Assembly: GCF_001613165.1 (NCBI RefSeq)
Contig: NZ_BDBV01000121.1
Span: 1 to 41,092 of the forward strand
DNA: 41,092 nucleotides
Origin: Nocardia mexicana NBRC 108244
GTDB taxonomy: Bacteria > Actinomycetota > Actinomycetes > Mycobacteriales > Mycobacteriaceae
Reading direction: 5' to 3'
Shown here: piece after piece, positions 21,940-30,496 of the stretch
Numbering within the stretch: position 1 is the stretch's first letter
Layout: each line of letters opens with the position of its first letter
Notes under the pieces: model-generated
What the model was told of the DNA's origin: nothing
The model's database searches: none
The model's input: only the letters and a program-made list of their open reading frames with translations
Made by a program: the position numbers and the translations under genes

Positions 21940-22296
21940 TCACACCGTGAAACCGAGGGCTCGCAGCTGTTCCCGCCCGTCCTCGGTGATCTTGTCCGGA
22001 CCCCACGGCGGCATCCAGACCCAGTTGATCTTCATATCCTCGACCAGGCCGCTGCGCACCAAGGCGTTGCGGGACTGATCCTCGATGACATCGGTCAGCG
22101 GGCACGCCGCCGACGTCAGCGTCATGTCGAGGATCGCGGTGTCCTCCTCCAGCCGCATGCCGTAGACCAGGCCGAGGTCGACGACATTGATACCCAGCTC
22201 CGGGTCGACGACGTCGCGCATCGCCTCTTCGATGTTCTCGAGCTGCTCCATCTCCTCGGCGGAGAGCTGCCGCTCGTCTGCGGGTGTTTCACTCAT
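21940..22296 (-). CDS. sufT: SufT, MIP18/DUF59-family Fe-S assembly factor
   Basis: The 118-residue protein is a MIP18/PaaD (DUF59) family member. The core starts AMRDVVDPELGINVVDLGLV, with the conserved DPE-x-G; the family cysteine lies in LTSAACPLTDVIEDQ, and the end has PPWGPDKITEDGREQLRALG. SufT helps mature Fe-S proteins, probably in cluster delivery to target enzymes. ATG 22296 overlaps the sufU stop by 4 nt (ATGA), so it is translationally coupled as the last gene of sufRBDCSUT. The matching gene in M. tuberculosis is Rv1466. Longer upstream readings run back into sufU and are not needed. Confidence 0.92.
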   Translation of the reverse strand: MSETPADERQLSAEEMEQLENIEEAMRDVVDPELGINVVDLGLVYGMRLEEDTAILDMTLTSAACPLTDVIEDQSRNALVRSGLVEDMKINWVWMPPWGPDKITEDGREQLRALGFTV

Positions 22297-22772
22297 GCCG
22301 TTCCACCGTTCCCCATCACGCGCTTGGCCTCCTCTGCAGAGGTTATCCGGACCACGGCGTCCTTGAACGCCATCCAGCCCAGCAGCGCGCATTTCACGCG
22401 TGCCGGATACTTCGAGACGCCCGCCAGCGCGACCCCGTCGCCGAGCACGTCCTCGTCGCCCTCGACGGTCCCGCGGCTGGAGATCATCTCGTTGTAGGCG
22501 TCGACGACCTTCAGCGCCTGCTGCACCGGCATGCCGATGACCTGGTCGGTCAGGATCGAGGTGGCGGCCTGGCTGATCGAGCAGCCCTGGCCGTCGTAGG
22601 ACACGTCGGCGACGTCACCGTTGTCGTCGATGTGGACGCGCAGGGTGACCTCGTCGCCGCAGGTGGGGTTGACGTGGTGCACCTCGGCACCGAACGGCTC
22701 CCGCAGCCCGCGGCGATGCGGGTGCTTGTAGTGGTCCAGGATCACTTCCTGGTACATCTGCTCCATGCGCAT
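22293..22772 (-). CDS. sufU: SufU, sulfur-transfer partner of SufS
   Basis: The 159-residue protein belongs to the IscU/NifU-like SufU branch. The zinc ligand set is visible: Cys38 and Asp40 (NPTCGDE), Cys64 (GQGCSIS) and Cys128 (VKCALLGW). In Bacillus subtilis this set accepts persulfide sulfur from SufS. The N-terminus, MEQMYQEVILDHYKHPHRRG, is typical. The insert between the second and third cysteines, including the GTVEGDEDVLGDGVAL loop, is the hallmark of SufU versus scaffold IscU. It lies 3 nt after sufS and overlaps sufT by 4 nt. ATG 22772 and ATG 22766 are both possible starts; GGAG lies further upstream inside the sufS end. Confidence 0.94.
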   Translation of the reverse strand: MRMEQMYQEVILDHYKHPHRRGLREPFGAEVHHVNPTCGDEVTLRVHIDDNGDVADVSYDGQGCSISQAATSILTDQVIGMPVQQALKVVDAYNEMISSRGTVEGDEDVLGDGVALAGVSKYPARVKCALLGWMAFKDAVVRITSAEEAKRVMGNGGTA

Positions 22773-22775
22773 GTC

Positions 22776-24056
22776 TTATGCAACTCCAAAGAACTGCTGA
22801 GCCTTCCGCACCGCGGCGACCAGCGCGTCCACCTCGTCGAGGGTGTTGTAGGCCGCGAACGTGGCACGTGCGGTGGCCGGAATGCCGAGGCGGCGCATCA
22901 GCGGCCACGCGCAGTGGTGGCCGACGCGGATCGCGACGCCCTCGTCGTCCAGGATCTGGCCGACGTCGTGCGCGTGGATGCCGTCGACCACGAACGACAC
23001 CGCGCCGCCGCGGCCCGCGTTCTCGACGGGGCCGATGATCCGCACGCCGTCGATGGCGCCCAGGCCCTCCAGCGCGGCGCCGACGAGCGCATGCTCGTGT
23101 GCCGCAACGGCGTCCATGCCCAGCCCCTCCAGGTACCGCACCGCCGCGGCCAGCCCGATCACCTGCGAGGTCATCGGCACACCGGCCTCGAACCGCTGCG
23201 GCGGCGGGGCGTAGGTGGTGCCCTCCATGGTGACCGTCTCGATCATGGAGCCGCCGGTGATGAACGGCGGGGTCTCCTCCAGCAGGGCGCGGCGGCCGTA
23301 GAGCACGCCGACGCCGGAGGGGCCGAACATCTTGTGCCCGGAGAAGGCCGCGAAATCGACTCCCAACTCGCGGAAGTCCACCGGCATGTGCGGCACCGAC
23401 TGGCAGGCGTCGAGCACCGTCAGCGCGCCGACTTCCTTTGCGCGGCGGACCATTTCGGCGACATCGGTGATCGCACCGGTCACGTTGGACTGGTGGGTGA
23501 ACGCGACGACCTTGGTGGCGGGCGACAATTCGAGCGAATCGAGGTCGATCCGGCCGTCGTCGGTGATGCCGTACCACTTCAGGGTCGCACCGGTGCGGCG
23601 CGCGAGTTCCTGCCACGGAACGAGATTCGCGTGATGCTCCAGCTCGGTGATCACGATCTCGTCACCCGGGCCGACGTGGTACGGGAACCGGTCGTCGGCG
23701 AAGGAGAACGTCACCAGGTTCAGCGATTCGGTGGCGTTCTTGGTGAACACGATCTCGTCGGCGTCCACGCCGACGAAGCGGCCGACGTCGGCGCGCGCCG
23801 CCTCGTAGGCGTCGGTCGCCTCCTCCGACAGCTGATGCGCGCCGCGGTGCACCGCCGAATTGTGGGTCGTCAGGAAGTCGCGTTCCGCGTCGAGCACCGA
23901 CAGGGGGCGCTGCGAGGTCGCGCCGGAGTCCAGATACACCAACGGTTTTCCGTCCCGGACCGTGCGGTTCAGGATCGGGAAGTCGGCCCGCACGCGGGCC
24001 ACGTCGAGGGTGCGGCCCGCGGCGGGCTGCACGGCATTGGACACCGTAGCGGTCAT
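22776..24056 (-). CDS. sufS: SufS, cysteine desulfurase
   Basis: The 426-residue PLP enzyme takes sulfur from cysteine, leaving alanine, and passes it to SufU. The PLP lysine is Lys242 in AFSGHKMFGPSG; the persulfide cysteine is Cys382 in RVGHHCAWPLMRRLG, in the short loop of group II (SufS-type) desulfurases. The N-terminal YLDSGATSQRPLSVLDA and VRADFPIL motifs are typical. ATG 24056 is chosen because it follows the sufC stop by one nucleotide (TGATATG); the 15 residues readable upstream lie inside sufC. The M. tuberculosis counterpart is Rv1464. Confidence 0.95.
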   Translation of the reverse strand: MTATVSNAVQPAAGRTLDVARVRADFPILNRTVRDGKPLVYLDSGATSQRPLSVLDAERDFLTTHNSAVHRGAHQLSEEATDAYEAARADVGRFVGVDADEIVFTKNATESLNLVTFSFADDRFPYHVGPGDEIVITELEHHANLVPWQELARRTGATLKWYGITDDGRIDLDSLELSPATKVVAFTHQSNVTGAITDVAEMVRRAKEVGALTVLDACQSVPHMPVDFRELGVDFAAFSGHKMFGPSGVGVLYGRRALLEETPPFITGGSMIETVTMEGTTYAPPPQRFEAGVPMTSQVIGLAAAVRYLEGLGMDAVAAHEHALVGAALEGLGAIDGVRIIGPVENAGRGGAVSFVVDGIHAHDVGQILDDEGVAIRVGHHCAWPLMRRLGIPATARATFAAYNTLDEVDALVAAVRKAQQFFGVA

Positions 24057-24057
24057 A

Positions 24058-24828
24058 TCAGGCTCCAGCGGTAGCGGTCTGAGTGAAACGCACGTAGCCA
24101 TTCGCGTCGAGTTCCTCGGCGAGTTCGGGACCGCCCTCGGCGACGATGCGGCCGCCGACGAACACGTGCACGAACTGCGGCTGGATGTAGCGCAGGATGC
24201 GGGTGTAGTGGGTGATCAGGAGGACGCCGCCGTTCTCGCGCTCCTTGTAGGCGTTGACGCCCTCGGAGACGATGCGCAGCGCGTCCACGTCCAGGCCCGA
24301 GTCGGTCTCGTCGAGGATGGCGATCTTCGGCTTGAGCAGGCCCAGCTGCAGGATCTCGTGGCGCTTCTTCTCACCGCCGGAGAAGCCCTCGTTGACCGAG
24401 CGGTCGGCGAAGGCCTGGTCGATCTCCAGCTCGGACATCGACTGCTTGACCTCCTTGACCCAGTGCCGCAGCTTCGGGGCCTCGCCCCGGACCGCGGTGG
24501 CGGCAGTGCGCAGGAAGTTCGACATCGAGACGCCCGGGACCTCGACCGGGTACTGCATGGCCAGGAACAGGCCCGCGCGGGCGCGCTCGTCGACCGACAT
24601 TTCCAGCACGTCCTCGCCGTCCAGGGTGATCGACCCCTGGGTCACCGTGTACTTCGGATGCCCGGCGATGGCGTAGGACAGCGTCGACTTGCCGGAGCCG
24701 TTGGGGCCCATGATGGCGTGCGTCTCACCGGATTTCACGGTCAGGTTCACGCCCTTGAGGATCTCCTTCGTCTCCTCTTCCGGCGTGGTGATCTCGACGT
24801 GCAGATCCTTGATTTCGAGGGTGGTCAT
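24058..24828 (-). CDS. sufC: SufC, ABC-type ATPase of the Fe-S scaffold
   Basis: The 256-residue ATPase has Walker A GPNGSGKST (41-49), the Q-loop in LFLAMQYPVEVPGVSM, the signature FSGGEKKRHEIL and Walker B IAILDETDSGLD. SufC is soluble, with no membrane partner: it binds SufB and SufD and drives the conformational change that lets SufBC2D build clusters. The FSGGEKKR signature with EKK is diagnostic for SufC against transport ATPases. GGAAT-type RBS sequence sits before ATG 24828, 31 nt after the sufD stop, the widest gap in the operon. Confidence 0.96.
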   Translation of the reverse strand: MTTLEIKDLHVEITTPEEETKEILKGVNLTVKSGETHAIMGPNGSGKSTLSYAIAGHPKYTVTQGSITLDGEDVLEMSVDERARAGLFLAMQYPVEVPGVSMSNFLRTAATAVRGEAPKLRHWVKEVKQSMSELEIDQAFADRSVNEGFSGGEKKRHEILQLGLLKPKIAILDETDSGLDVDALRIVSEGVNAYKERENGGVLLITHYTRILRYIQPQFVHVFVGGRIVAEGGPELAEELDANGYVRFTQTATAGA

Positions 24829-24859
24829 GTAATTCCTTCGGGACTCGGAGTGTGGATGG

Positions 24860-26038
24860 CTAGGCGCCGACGGCGGCGAGTTCGGCCTCGACGGCCGCCT
24901 CGAGCCGCTCCCGGACCTCGGGAACCGCGATCTTCTGGATGATCTCGTGGAAGAACCCGCGCACCACCAGGCGCCGCGCGGCCTCCTCCGGGATGCCGCG
25001 AGCGCGCAGGTAGAACAGCTGCTCGTCGTCGAAACGGCCGGTGGCCGAGGCGTGTCCGGCGCCCACGATCTCGCCGGTCTCGATCTCCAGGTTCGGCACC
25101 GAGTCGGCGCGGGCGCCGTCGGTGAGCACCAGGTTGCGGTTCACCTCGAAGGTGTCGGTGCCCTCGGCCGCCGCGCGGATCAGCACGTCGCCCACCCACA
25201 CCGTGCGGGCATCGGGCTTCTTCGACTGCGGATCACCCTGCAGCGCACCCTTGTACAGCACGTTCGACTTGCAGTTGGGCACCGCGTGGTCGACCAGCAG
25301 CCGCTGCTCGAAATGCTGCCCGTCGTCGGCGAAGTACAGGCCCAGCAGTTCGGCGTCGCCGCCGGGGCCGTCGTAGCGGACGGTCTCGGTGAGGCGCACC
25401 AGGTCGCCGCCGAGGGTGACGTTGGTGTGCCGCAGGCTGGCGTCGCGGCCCAGCTTGGCGTGCTGCGCGGTGGCGTGCACCGCGTCGTCGGCCCAGTCCT
25501 GGACGGCGACGACGGTCAGCCGGGCGCTGTCGCCGAGCACGAATTCGATGTTCTCCGCGTAGGTTCCGCTGCCGCGCTGATCGATGACCACGGTGGCGAC
25601 GGCGAAGGCGTCCAGGCGGATCTGCAGGTGGCCGTAGGCGGTCTTGCCCTCGCCGGGGCCAGTCACCGTCACCGAAATCGGTTCGGCGACTTCGGTTTCC
25701 TTGCCGACGGAGATGACGGTGGCCTGTTCGAAGCCGGAGTATGCCTGCGCGGCAACGCGATCCGACGGCACGCCGCCCTCGCCGAGCCGGGAGTCGGTGC
25801 GGTCCACCGTCTCCACGGTCACACCCGCGACCGGGGCGACCTCGACGGTCGCCGCGCCGTCGCGGGTGGCGGTGCCGTCGTGCAGCCCGCGCAGGCGGCG
25901 CAGCGGGGTGAACCGCCACGCCTCGTCCTTCGCCGAGGGCACCTCGAAGGCGGCGACGTCGAAGGACGCGAACACCTCGCCCTTGTTGATCGCCGGAACC
26001 TTGGCCTCCCCGGCCTCTGCCACGTTCTCGACCGGCAT
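24860..26038 (-). CDS. sufD: SufD, Fe-S scaffold subunit
   Basis: The 392-residue protein is the SufD half of the SufBC2D scaffold. After an N-terminal DEAWRFTPLRRL segment, typical of the family, it forms a right-handed parallel beta-helix (about 100-320), then a helical C-terminal domain that binds SufC (EQLFYLRARGIPEEAARRLV, GFFHEIIQKI). Conserved landmarks include GAGHASATGRFDDEQLFYL and the LLVDHAVPNCKSNVLYKG core. ATG 26038 shares one base with the sufB stop (TGATG), so translation is coupled. The large frame upstream in the same phase is out of frame with SufB and is a shadow. Confidence 0.95.
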   Translation of the reverse strand: MPVENVAEAGEAKVPAINKGEVFASFDVAAFEVPSAKDEAWRFTPLRRLRGLHDGTATRDGAATVEVAPVAGVTVETVDRTDSRLGEGGVPSDRVAAQAYSGFEQATVISVGKETEVAEPISVTVTGPGEGKTAYGHLQIRLDAFAVATVVIDQRGSGTYAENIEFVLGDSARLTVVAVQDWADDAVHATAQHAKLGRDASLRHTNVTLGGDLVRLTETVRYDGPGGDAELLGLYFADDGQHFEQRLLVDHAVPNCKSNVLYKGALQGDPQSKKPDARTVWVGDVLIRAAAEGTDTFEVNRNLVLTDGARADSVPNLEIETGEIVGAGHASATGRFDDEQLFYLRARGIPEEAARRLVVRGFFHEIIQKIAVPEVRERLEAAVEAELAAVGA

Positions 26039-27474
26039 CAGCCGACGGCTCCTTCCATCTGCAGTTCGATCAGGCGGTTCAGCTCGAGCGCGTACTCCAT
26101 CGGGAGTTCCTTGGCGATCGGCTCGACGAAGCCGCGCACCACCATCGCCATCGCCTCGTCCTCGGTCAGTCCGCGGCTCATCAGATAGAACAGCTGATCC
26201 TCGGACACCTTGGAGACCGTGGCCTCGTGGCCCATGGTCACGTCGTCCTCGCGGATGTCGACGTACGGGTAGGTGTCGGAGCGGCTGATCGTATCCACCA
26301 GCAGCGCATCGCATTTCACGGTGGACCGCGACCCGTGCGCGCCCTTGTTCACCTGGACCAGGCCGCGGTAGGAGGCCCGGCCACCGCCGCGCGCCACCGA
26401 CTTGCTGATGATGGTCGAGGAGGTGTGCGGCGCCAGGTGCAGCATCTTCGCGCCGGTGTCCTGGTGCTGGCCGACACCGGCGAACGCCACCGACAGCACC
26501 TCGCCCTTGGCGTGCTCGCCGGTCATCCAGACCGCCGGGTACTTCATGGTGACCTTGGAGCCGATATTGCCGTCGACCCACTCCATGGTCGCGCCCGCCT
26601 CCGCCTTGGCCCGCTTGGTGACCAGGTTGTAGACGTTGTTCGACCAGTTCTGGATGGTGGTGTAGCGGCAGCGGCCGCCCTTCTTCACGATGATCTCCAC
26701 GACCGCCGAGTGCAGCGAGTCGGACTTGTAGATCGGCGCGGTGCAGCCCTCGACGTAGTGCACGTAGGCGCCCTCGTCGACGATGATCAGCGTGCGCTCG
26801 AACTGGCCCATGTTCTCGGTGTTGATCCGGAAGTAGGCCTGCAGCGGGATGTCGACGTGCACGCCCGGCGGCACGTAGATGAACGAGCCGCCCGACCACA
26901 CCGCGGTGTTCAGCGCGGAGAACTTGTTGTCGCCGGCCGGGATCACCGTGCCGAAGTACTGCTGGAAGATCTCCGGGTGCTCGCGCAGCGCCGTATCGGT
27001 GTCGAGGAAGATGACGCCCTGGGCCTCCAGGTCCTCGCGGATCTGGTGGTAGACGACCTCGCTCTCGTACTGCGCGGCGACACCGGAGACCAGCCGCTGC
27101 TTCTCCGCCTCCGGGATGCCCAGCTTGTCGTAGGTGCTCTTGATGTCCTCGGGCAGGTCGTCCCAGGTGGCGGCCTGCTTCTCGGTCGAGCGCACGAAGT
27201 ACTTGATGTTGTCGAAGTCGATGCCGTCGAGATTGGAACCCCAGCCCGGCATCGGCTTGCGGTCGAAGATGCGCAGCGCCTTCAGGCGGATGTCGAGCAT
27301 CCACTCGGGCTCGTTCTTCTTGGCCGAGATGTCGCGCACGACGTCCTCGGACAGGCCGCGCTTGGCGCTGGCGCCCGCGGCATCCGAGTCGGCCCAGCCG
27401 TAGCCGTACTTGCCCAGAGACGCGATGGTCTCCTCCTGGGTCAGCGGCTGCACCTGGTCGGCGGTGGTCGTCAT
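26038..27474 (-). CDS. sufB: SufB, Fe-S scaffold subunit
   Basis: The 478-residue protein is the main scaffold on which clusters form with SufD and SufC. The N-terminal KYGYGWADSD, LDIRLKALRIF and GIDFDNIKYFVR segments are typical; the core carries YVHYVEGCTAPIYKSDSLHS and WSNNVYNLVTKRA, and the cluster-related cysteine lies in STVKCDALLVD. The C-terminal SufC-binding helices (DQLFYLMSRGLTEDEAM) follow. ATG 27474 overlaps the sufR stop by 4 nt. In M. tuberculosis Rv1461 the gene is interrupted by an intein; here the length is that of the uninterrupted protein and no intein is present. Confidence 0.96.
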   Translation of the reverse strand: MTTTADQVQPLTQEETIASLGKYGYGWADSDAAGASAKRGLSEDVVRDISAKKNEPEWMLDIRLKALRIFDRKPMPGWGSNLDGIDFDNIKYFVRSTEKQAATWDDLPEDIKSTYDKLGIPEAEKQRLVSGVAAQYESEVVYHQIREDLEAQGVIFLDTDTALREHPEIFQQYFGTVIPAGDNKFSALNTAVWSGGSFIYVPPGVHVDIPLQAYFRINTENMGQFERTLIIVDEGAYVHYVEGCTAPIYKSDSLHSAVVEIIVKKGGRCRYTTIQNWSNNVYNLVTKRAKAEAGATMEWVDGNIGSKVTMKYPAVWMTGEHAKGEVLSVAFAGVGQHQDTGAKMLHLAPHTSSTIISKSVARGGGRASYRGLVQVNKGAHGSRSTVKCDALLVDTISRSDTYPYVDIREDDVTMGHEATVSKVSEDQLFYLMSRGLTEDEAMAMVVRGFVEPIAKELPMEYALELNRLIELQMEGAVG

Positions 27475-28274
27475 TCGGCACTCCTTCCGGAGTCGTTCGT
27501 CTTCACCGTTGCGGGCTGTGCAACGGTTCGAGGGGCGTTCGGTACATCGTTGGGCAGCACGAACAGCGGTACGTGCGTGGTGCACGCACAGTCTCCGTTG
27601 GCGATGGTCGCCAGCCGCTGCACGTGGGTGCCCAGTAGCTCGCGGAACGCCTCCAGTTCGGCGGCGCACAGTTCCGGGAACTCCTCGGCCACGTGGGCCA
27701 CCGGGCAGTGGTGCTGGCAGATCTGCACGCCCGCACCCACCTTCCGGGTGGACGCCGCGAAGCCCGCCTCGGTGAACGCCTCGGCGATCTCCTCGGCCTT
27801 CGCGGCGGTGGATTCCGGCGTGTGCCGGGCCAGTTTGTCGATTCCGGCGACGATCGTGCCGACCCGCTGGCGGGCGAAGGCGGCGATCGCGGAATCCCCG
27901 CCGAGCTCGCGCAGCTGGCGCATGGCCGCACCGGCGAGATCGTCGTAGGCGTGACCCAGGCGGCCCCGGCCCGTGGCGGTGAGCTGATACTGCTTGGCGG
28001 GACGGCCGCGGCCCTGCTGCTGCCACGGCGCCGAGCGGGTCGCGCGGGCCTCCCCGGATTCGATCAGCGCGTCCAGGTGCCGCCGGACACCGGCCGGGCT
28101 CAGGCCCAGCCGCTTGCCGACGGCGGTCGCGGTGATCGGGCCCTCCTCCAGCAGCAGCTGGACGACGGATTCCCGGGTGTGCCCGTCACCCGCGGGCGCC
28201 GCGGGCGCGGCAGTGTTCCGGGCGCCCTTGCGGCGCCCGGTGCCTGCTTCCGTCCGCAAACCCACGGTTTTCAC
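27471..28274 (-). CDS. sufR: SufR, Fe-S-binding repressor of the suf operon
   Basis: The 267-residue regulator has a winged helix-turn-helix (about 32-105; ITATAVGKRLGLSPAGVRRHL, RGRPAKQYQLT) and a C-terminal cysteine domain. Cys190, Cys203 and Cys231 have the same spacing (x12, x27) that I recall for the three cluster-binding cysteines of M. tuberculosis Rv1460; Cys186 and Cys229 are extra. With its cluster, SufR represses suf; when iron or clusters run short, repression is lifted. The gene heads the operon and overlaps sufB by 4 nt. GTG 28274 sits inside a 15-bp inverted repeat that may be its own operator, so the gene is probably autoregulated. Confidence 0.92.
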   Translation of the reverse strand: MKTVGLRTEAGTGRRKGARNTAAPAAPAGDGHTRESVVQLLLEEGPITATAVGKRLGLSPAGVRRHLDALIESGEARATRSAPWQQQGRGRPAKQYQLTATGRGRLGHAYDDLAGAAMRQLRELGGDSAIAAFARQRVGTIVAGIDKLARHTPESTAAKAEEIAEAFTEAGFAASTRKVGAGVQICQHHCPVAHVAEEFPELCAAELEAFRELLGTHVQRLATIANGDCACTTHVPLFVLPNDVPNAPRTVAQPATVKTNDSGRSAE

Positions 28275-28285
28275 AACATCAGTGT
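28271..28285 (-). promoter_or_regulatory. Candidate SufR operator over the sufR start
   Basis: On the minus strand this reads ACACT-N5-TGTGA, which matches the inverted repeat I recall being described for Rv1460 binding in M. tuberculosis. It overlaps the sufR GTG. A -10-like TAGAAT lies at 28309-28304, so a bound repressor would sit just downstream of the promoter. Confidence 0.55.
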
Positions 28286-28699
28286 GACGGAATTCCTTCC
28301 CGCATTCTAGTAAGGGTCACCTGAGTCGACCTGCCGCGAACGCCGATCGCGCCCGTCACCTGGCGGTTGCCGGTGCGCGGCGAGCGAGTCGCCCGGCCGC
28401 GATCGTGGCCGCGGGCGGCGTGAACGACCTTCCGCCGCAGCGCATTCCGGCAGCACGACGCCGGCGTCGACGTTTGCCCCGGCATTCGCCGAGCCCGGGG
28501 ACTCCGGCCCGGCGCCGAGAACTGCGACAAACCCCACAGCTCACGGCGCATAACGAGGTTTGATAACGAAACGGACGAGGAAGGCCATACCGCCCCGCCG
28601 TTCCGGCACCGGTCCCGTCGTTCCGGCGGACGCCCGGGGACCAATCGCTCCTCCACCCGGGGAGGCGTCCCGCATCGGCGCGCCCGCGAACTAGGCTCA
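28286..28699. other. Divergent intergenic region between sufR and mptB
   Basis: No protein or RNA gene is supported in these 414 nt. The right end holds TAGGCT (28692-28697), a -10 candidate for mptB. ATAACGA occurs twice 12 nt apart near 28552-28570, and a GTTCCGG-type direct repeat lies near 28600-28635. In M. tuberculosis the same pair of genes is also divergent here. Confidence 0.4.
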
Positions 28700-28705
28700 G
28701 TGCTC

Positions 28706-30496
28706 GTGGTGGCATTGGAGGACGCGCGGCGCAGGATCATCGAGCTGGGGCGCCGGGCCTTGGGCCTGGACGTACCGGCCGCCGATCACACCATCGCGGT
28801 GCTGCACACCGTCGAGTCCGAGGTGCCCGGCCTCGATCCGCGGGAGACCGTGCAGTTCAAGCGGATTCGGCTGCTGGGCGCGACCGGGTCGGTGCTGATG
28901 GCGATCAGCGCGCTCGGGGTGGCCGCGCAGCCGGTGGTGCAGAATCCGGTGTCGGGCGTGCGGGTGATCGGGGTGTTCGCCCGCTGGCAGACCTCGTCGC
29001 TGGCGCTGTGCATGATCGGCACGGTGCTGGTGGTGATGGCCTGGCTGCTGCTGGGCCGCTTCGCCGTCGGCGGCTTCGGCCGCTCGCCGCTGCACCGGCT
29101 CAGCCGCTCGCAACTGGACCGGACGCTGCTGCTGTGGATCATTCCGCTGTCGGTGGCGCCGCCGCTGTTCTCCAACGACGTGTACTCCTATCTGGCGCAG
29201 AGCGAGATCGCCGCGCGCGGGCTGGACCCCTACGAGGTGGGCCCGGCGACCGGGCTCGGACTGCACAACGTCCTCACCTACAACGTTCCCAACATCTGGC
29301 GCGACACCCCCGCCCCGTACGGTCCGCTGTTCCTGTGGATCGGGCGCGGCATCGCGCATCTGACCGGCGACAACATCATCGTCGGCGTGTGGGCGCACCG
29401 CCTGCTGGCGCTGGCGGGCGTCGCGCTGATCGTGTGGGCGCTGCCGCGGCTGTCGCGGCGGTGCGGCGTCGCGCCGGTGAGCGCGCTGTGGCTCGGGGCC
29501 GCCAATCCGCTGGTGCTGTTCCATCTGGTGGGCGGCGTGCACAACGACGGCCTGATGCTCGGCCTGATGCTCGCGGGCATGGAATTCTGCCTGCGGGCGA
29601 TCTCGCGCGGGAGCCGGGACGCCATCGACATCGGGCCCGGCGCGGCGGTCGCCACCGGCGGCGACCCCGGACCGCATTCCGCGGGTACCGCCCGATTCCA
29701 CCGATGGCTGGGCATCACGACCCGGTTCGACCGCCGGGCATGGGCACTGCTGATATTCGGCGCCGTCGTCATCGCGCTGTCGTCCACGGTCAAGTTCACC
29801 TCGATCATCGCGCTCGGATTCGTGGGCATGGCGCTTGCCCGGCGGTGGGGCCGCGGGCTGCGTCCGATGATCGGCGCCGCGTTCGTGCTGGGCGTCATCG
29901 CCGTCGTGACAACCGTATTCGTGGCCTACGCCAGCGGGCTCGGGTTCGGCTGGACCCACACCCTCGGCACCGCCAACGCGGTTCGCAGCTGGATGTCGCT
30001 GCCGACGGCGCTGGGTATCGTCACCGGATTCGGCGGCGTGCTGCTCGGCCTGGGCGATCACACCACCGCCCTGCTCAGCATCACCCGGCCGATCGCGGCG
30101 GCGGTGGCGGGGTTCATCACCCTGCGCATGCTGGTGGCGACCTGGATCGGGCGGTTGCATTCCGTTGGGGCCCTGGGTGTTTCGCTGGCGGCGATCGTGC
30201 TGCTGTTCCCCGTGGTGCAGCCGTGGTATCTGCTGTGGGCGATCGTGCCGCTGGCCGCCTGGGCCACCACGTCGGCGTTCCGCGTACCGGCCGTGGTGTT
30301 CTCGGCGGTGGTGAGCGTGATGCTGATGCCGCGGGGCGCGGACTTCGGCGTCTTCCAGATCATCGAGGCGGCGGTCGCGGTCGTGATCGTGGCCGTGGGA
30401 TTCATCGTGCTCACCCGGAACCTGCTGCCCTGGCGTAACCCCGCGGGGGTGTCTGCTCGGTCACAGCCGCCCGCCGCTTACGGTGTTTCTTCGTGA
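28706..30496 (+). CDS. mptB: MptB-type alpha-(1->6)-mannopyranosyltransferase
   Basis: This roughly 596-residue protein has about 13 transmembrane segments and is a GT-C glycosyltransferase of the MptA/MptB family. The first extracytoplasmic loop holds FSNDVYSYLAQSEIAARGLD, with the acidic residue expected at the catalytic site, then PYEVGPATGLG. MptB uses polyprenyl-phosphomannose to build the alpha-1,6-mannan core of lipomannan, an envelope glycolipid of mycolic-acid bacteria. It is divergent from sufR and followed by a two-gene ABC exporter, the order seen at Rv1459c-Rv1457c. GTG 28706 lies 8 nt after TAGGCT and fits a leaderless start; GTG 28700 and 28709 are alternatives. Confidence 0.9.
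   Translation: MVALEDARRRIIELGRRALGLDVPAADHTIAVLHTVESEVPGLDPRETVQFKRIRLLGATGSVLMAISALGVAAQPVVQNPVSGVRVIGVFARWQTSSLALCMIGTVLVVMAWLLLGRFAVGGFGRSPLHRLSRSQLDRTLLLWIIPLSVAPPLFSNDVYSYLAQSEIAARGLDPYEVGPATGLGLHNVLTYNVPNIWRDTPAPYGPLFLWIGRGIAHLTGDNIIVGVWAHRLLALAGVALIVWALPRLSRRCGVAPVSALWLGAANPLVLFHLVGGVHNDGLMLGLMLAGMEFCLRAISRGSRDAIDIGPGAAVATGGDPGPHSAGTARFHRWLGITTRFDRRAWALLIFGAVVIALSSTVKFTSIIALGFVGMALARRWGRGLRPMIGAAFVLGVIAVVTTVFVAYASGLGFGWTHTLGTANAVRSWMSLPTALGIVTGFGGVLLGLGDHTTALLSITRPIAAAVAGFITLRMLVATWIGRLHSVGALGVSLAAIVLLFPVVQPWYLLWAIVPLAAWATTSAFRVPAVVFSAVVSVMLMPRGADFGVFQIIEAAVAVVIVAVGFIVLTRNLLPWRNPAGVSARSQPPAAYGVSS

Noticed and set aside
28310..28740. Minus-strand open frame upstream of sufR
   Set aside because: The product is Arg/Ser-rich with no family resemblance and the frame runs across the mptB start; it looks like non-coding GC-rich sequence.
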